DNA of 64,000 bases. Origin: SZUA-309 sp965230005 (lineage in GTDB: Bacteria; Pseudomonadota; Gammaproteobacteria; Pseudomonadales; Azotimanducaceae). Each line of letters starts with the position of its first letter. Position 1 is the first letter of the stretch. Under the pieces are notes generated by a model. It was given only the letters and a program-made list of their open reading frames with translations. It did no database searches and was not told the DNA's origin. Positions 63,640-64,000 of the stretch are shown here, piece after piece. A program made the translations under genes and the position numbers. The DNA lies in the NCBI GenBank assembly GCA_965230005.1, contig OZ245934.1, positions 1,178,001 through 1,242,000 on the forward strand. The letters are read 5' to 3'.

Positions 63640-64000
63640 ATGAACACGACATTGAACATACGAACTCTGCTGGCCGCCCTCGGTCTCCTCCTGCTGCAGG
63701 CCTGCGGCAGCGGCAGCGGCGCGCCGGTCACTCAGAATGCGCTGACGAGCACGCCAGACGCTTCGAACTACAACGGTCCGCCGCCGACCACGGAAGACGT
63801 GCAGGCTTTCAAGCTCGCCGTCTGGGATAACCTCGTGCCGAACAACCGCTGTGGTTCCTGCCACAACGAATCGCAGGGGCCGCGCTTCGTCCGTGCCGAC
63901 GACATCAACCTGGCTTACGACGCCGCCAACACGATCGCCAACCTTGCCGATCCCGGCGACAGCGTCATCGTCAGCAAAGTTCGCGGCGGTCACAACTGCT
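63640..64000 (+). CDS. CxxCH-containing lipoprotein (partial, 3' end off window)
   Basis: 120 codons are present. A lipoprotein signal (LLAALGLLLLQAC) with lipobox LQAC is followed by a low-complexity Ser/Gly/Ala linker, then NNRCGSCHNESQGP with a c-type haem motif at residues 71-75. GGAGGTGAAGAG precedes the ATG. It is 16 bases after the frameshifted CxxCH gene, so it is co-transcribed. The remainder, which may hold further haem or adhesion domains, lies outside the window. Confidence 0.85.
   Translation, partial: MNTTLNIRTLLAALGLLLLQACGSGSGAPVTQNALTSTPDASNYNGPPPTTEDVQAFKLAVWDNLVPNNRCGSCHNESQGPRFVRADDINLAYDAANTIANLADPGDSVIVSKVRGGHNC

Overview
This is a GC-rich, gene-dense bacterial chromosome segment. 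Its content points to a heterotrophic gammaproteobacterium, probably aerobic and with wide catabolic range. It carries a type II secretion or type IV pilus ATPase with a prepilin, SelO, class II fumarase, a FecA-like TonB receptor, a PEP-CTERM protein, DUF4266/DUF3570 proteins, and many acyl-CoA, flavin, P450 and MFS genes. The species cannot be fixed from sequence alone. Genes are tightly packed, with many ATGA start/stop overlaps.

Layout. 0-2.2 kb: secretion/pilus ATPase (cut by the left edge) and its prepilin, minus strand. 2.4-6.3 kb: a nitronate monooxygenase-like flavoprotein, a DUF481 outer-membrane protein, and a BNR-propeller protein coupled to a MoaD/ThiS sulfur carrier. 6.3-12.5 kb: aromatic amino acid catabolism (VOC protein, 4-hydroxyphenylpyruvate dioxygenase, an Lrp regulator, a phenylalanine hydroxylase with an ACT domain) with a sulfatase and an MDR oxidoreductase. 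12.6-22.4 kb: assorted hydrolases and catabolic enzymes (pectinacetylesterase-like, cyclase, ATC hydrolase-like, amidohydrolase, MFS, aminomutase-like PLP enzyme, acyl-CoA dehydrogenase, second nitronate monooxygenase-like protein). 22.6-30.1 kb: a large Ig-repeat lipoprotein, then a coupled operon of sugar dehydrogenase-like protein, Rieske-ThDP fusion enzyme and luciferase-like oxidoreductase. 30.2-43.4 kb: a Fur-box-preceded TonB receptor, transporters, a PLP decarboxylase, D-aminoacylase, FumC, SelO and a PNPOx protein. 43.4-51 kb: TetR-IorA-IorB operon divergent from a P450 and acyl-CoA synthetase operon, separated by three phased operator-like repeats. 51-52.7 kb: a low-GC accessory patch next to tRNA-Ala, with a PEP-CTERM gene behind a sigma-54 promoter and a membrane-gene remnant. 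52.8-56.3 kb: YceI, an MBL/beta-CASP hydrolase and GltX. 56.3-64 kb: envelope genes (DUF3570, DUF4266, two beta-barrels, a two-haem-motif PD40 lipoprotein, two further CxxCH proteins), cut by the right edge.

Most notable: the 56-64 kb surface cluster, which I regard as the best candidate for an undescribed system; the Rieske-ThDP fusion; the 22-bp-phased triple operator; and the sigma-54 promoter of the PEP-CTERM gene. Two otherwise intact genes (acyl-CoA synthetase near 48.40 kb, CxxCH protein near 62.69 kb) each carry a one-base deletion in a C run. This could be real mutation or assembly error.
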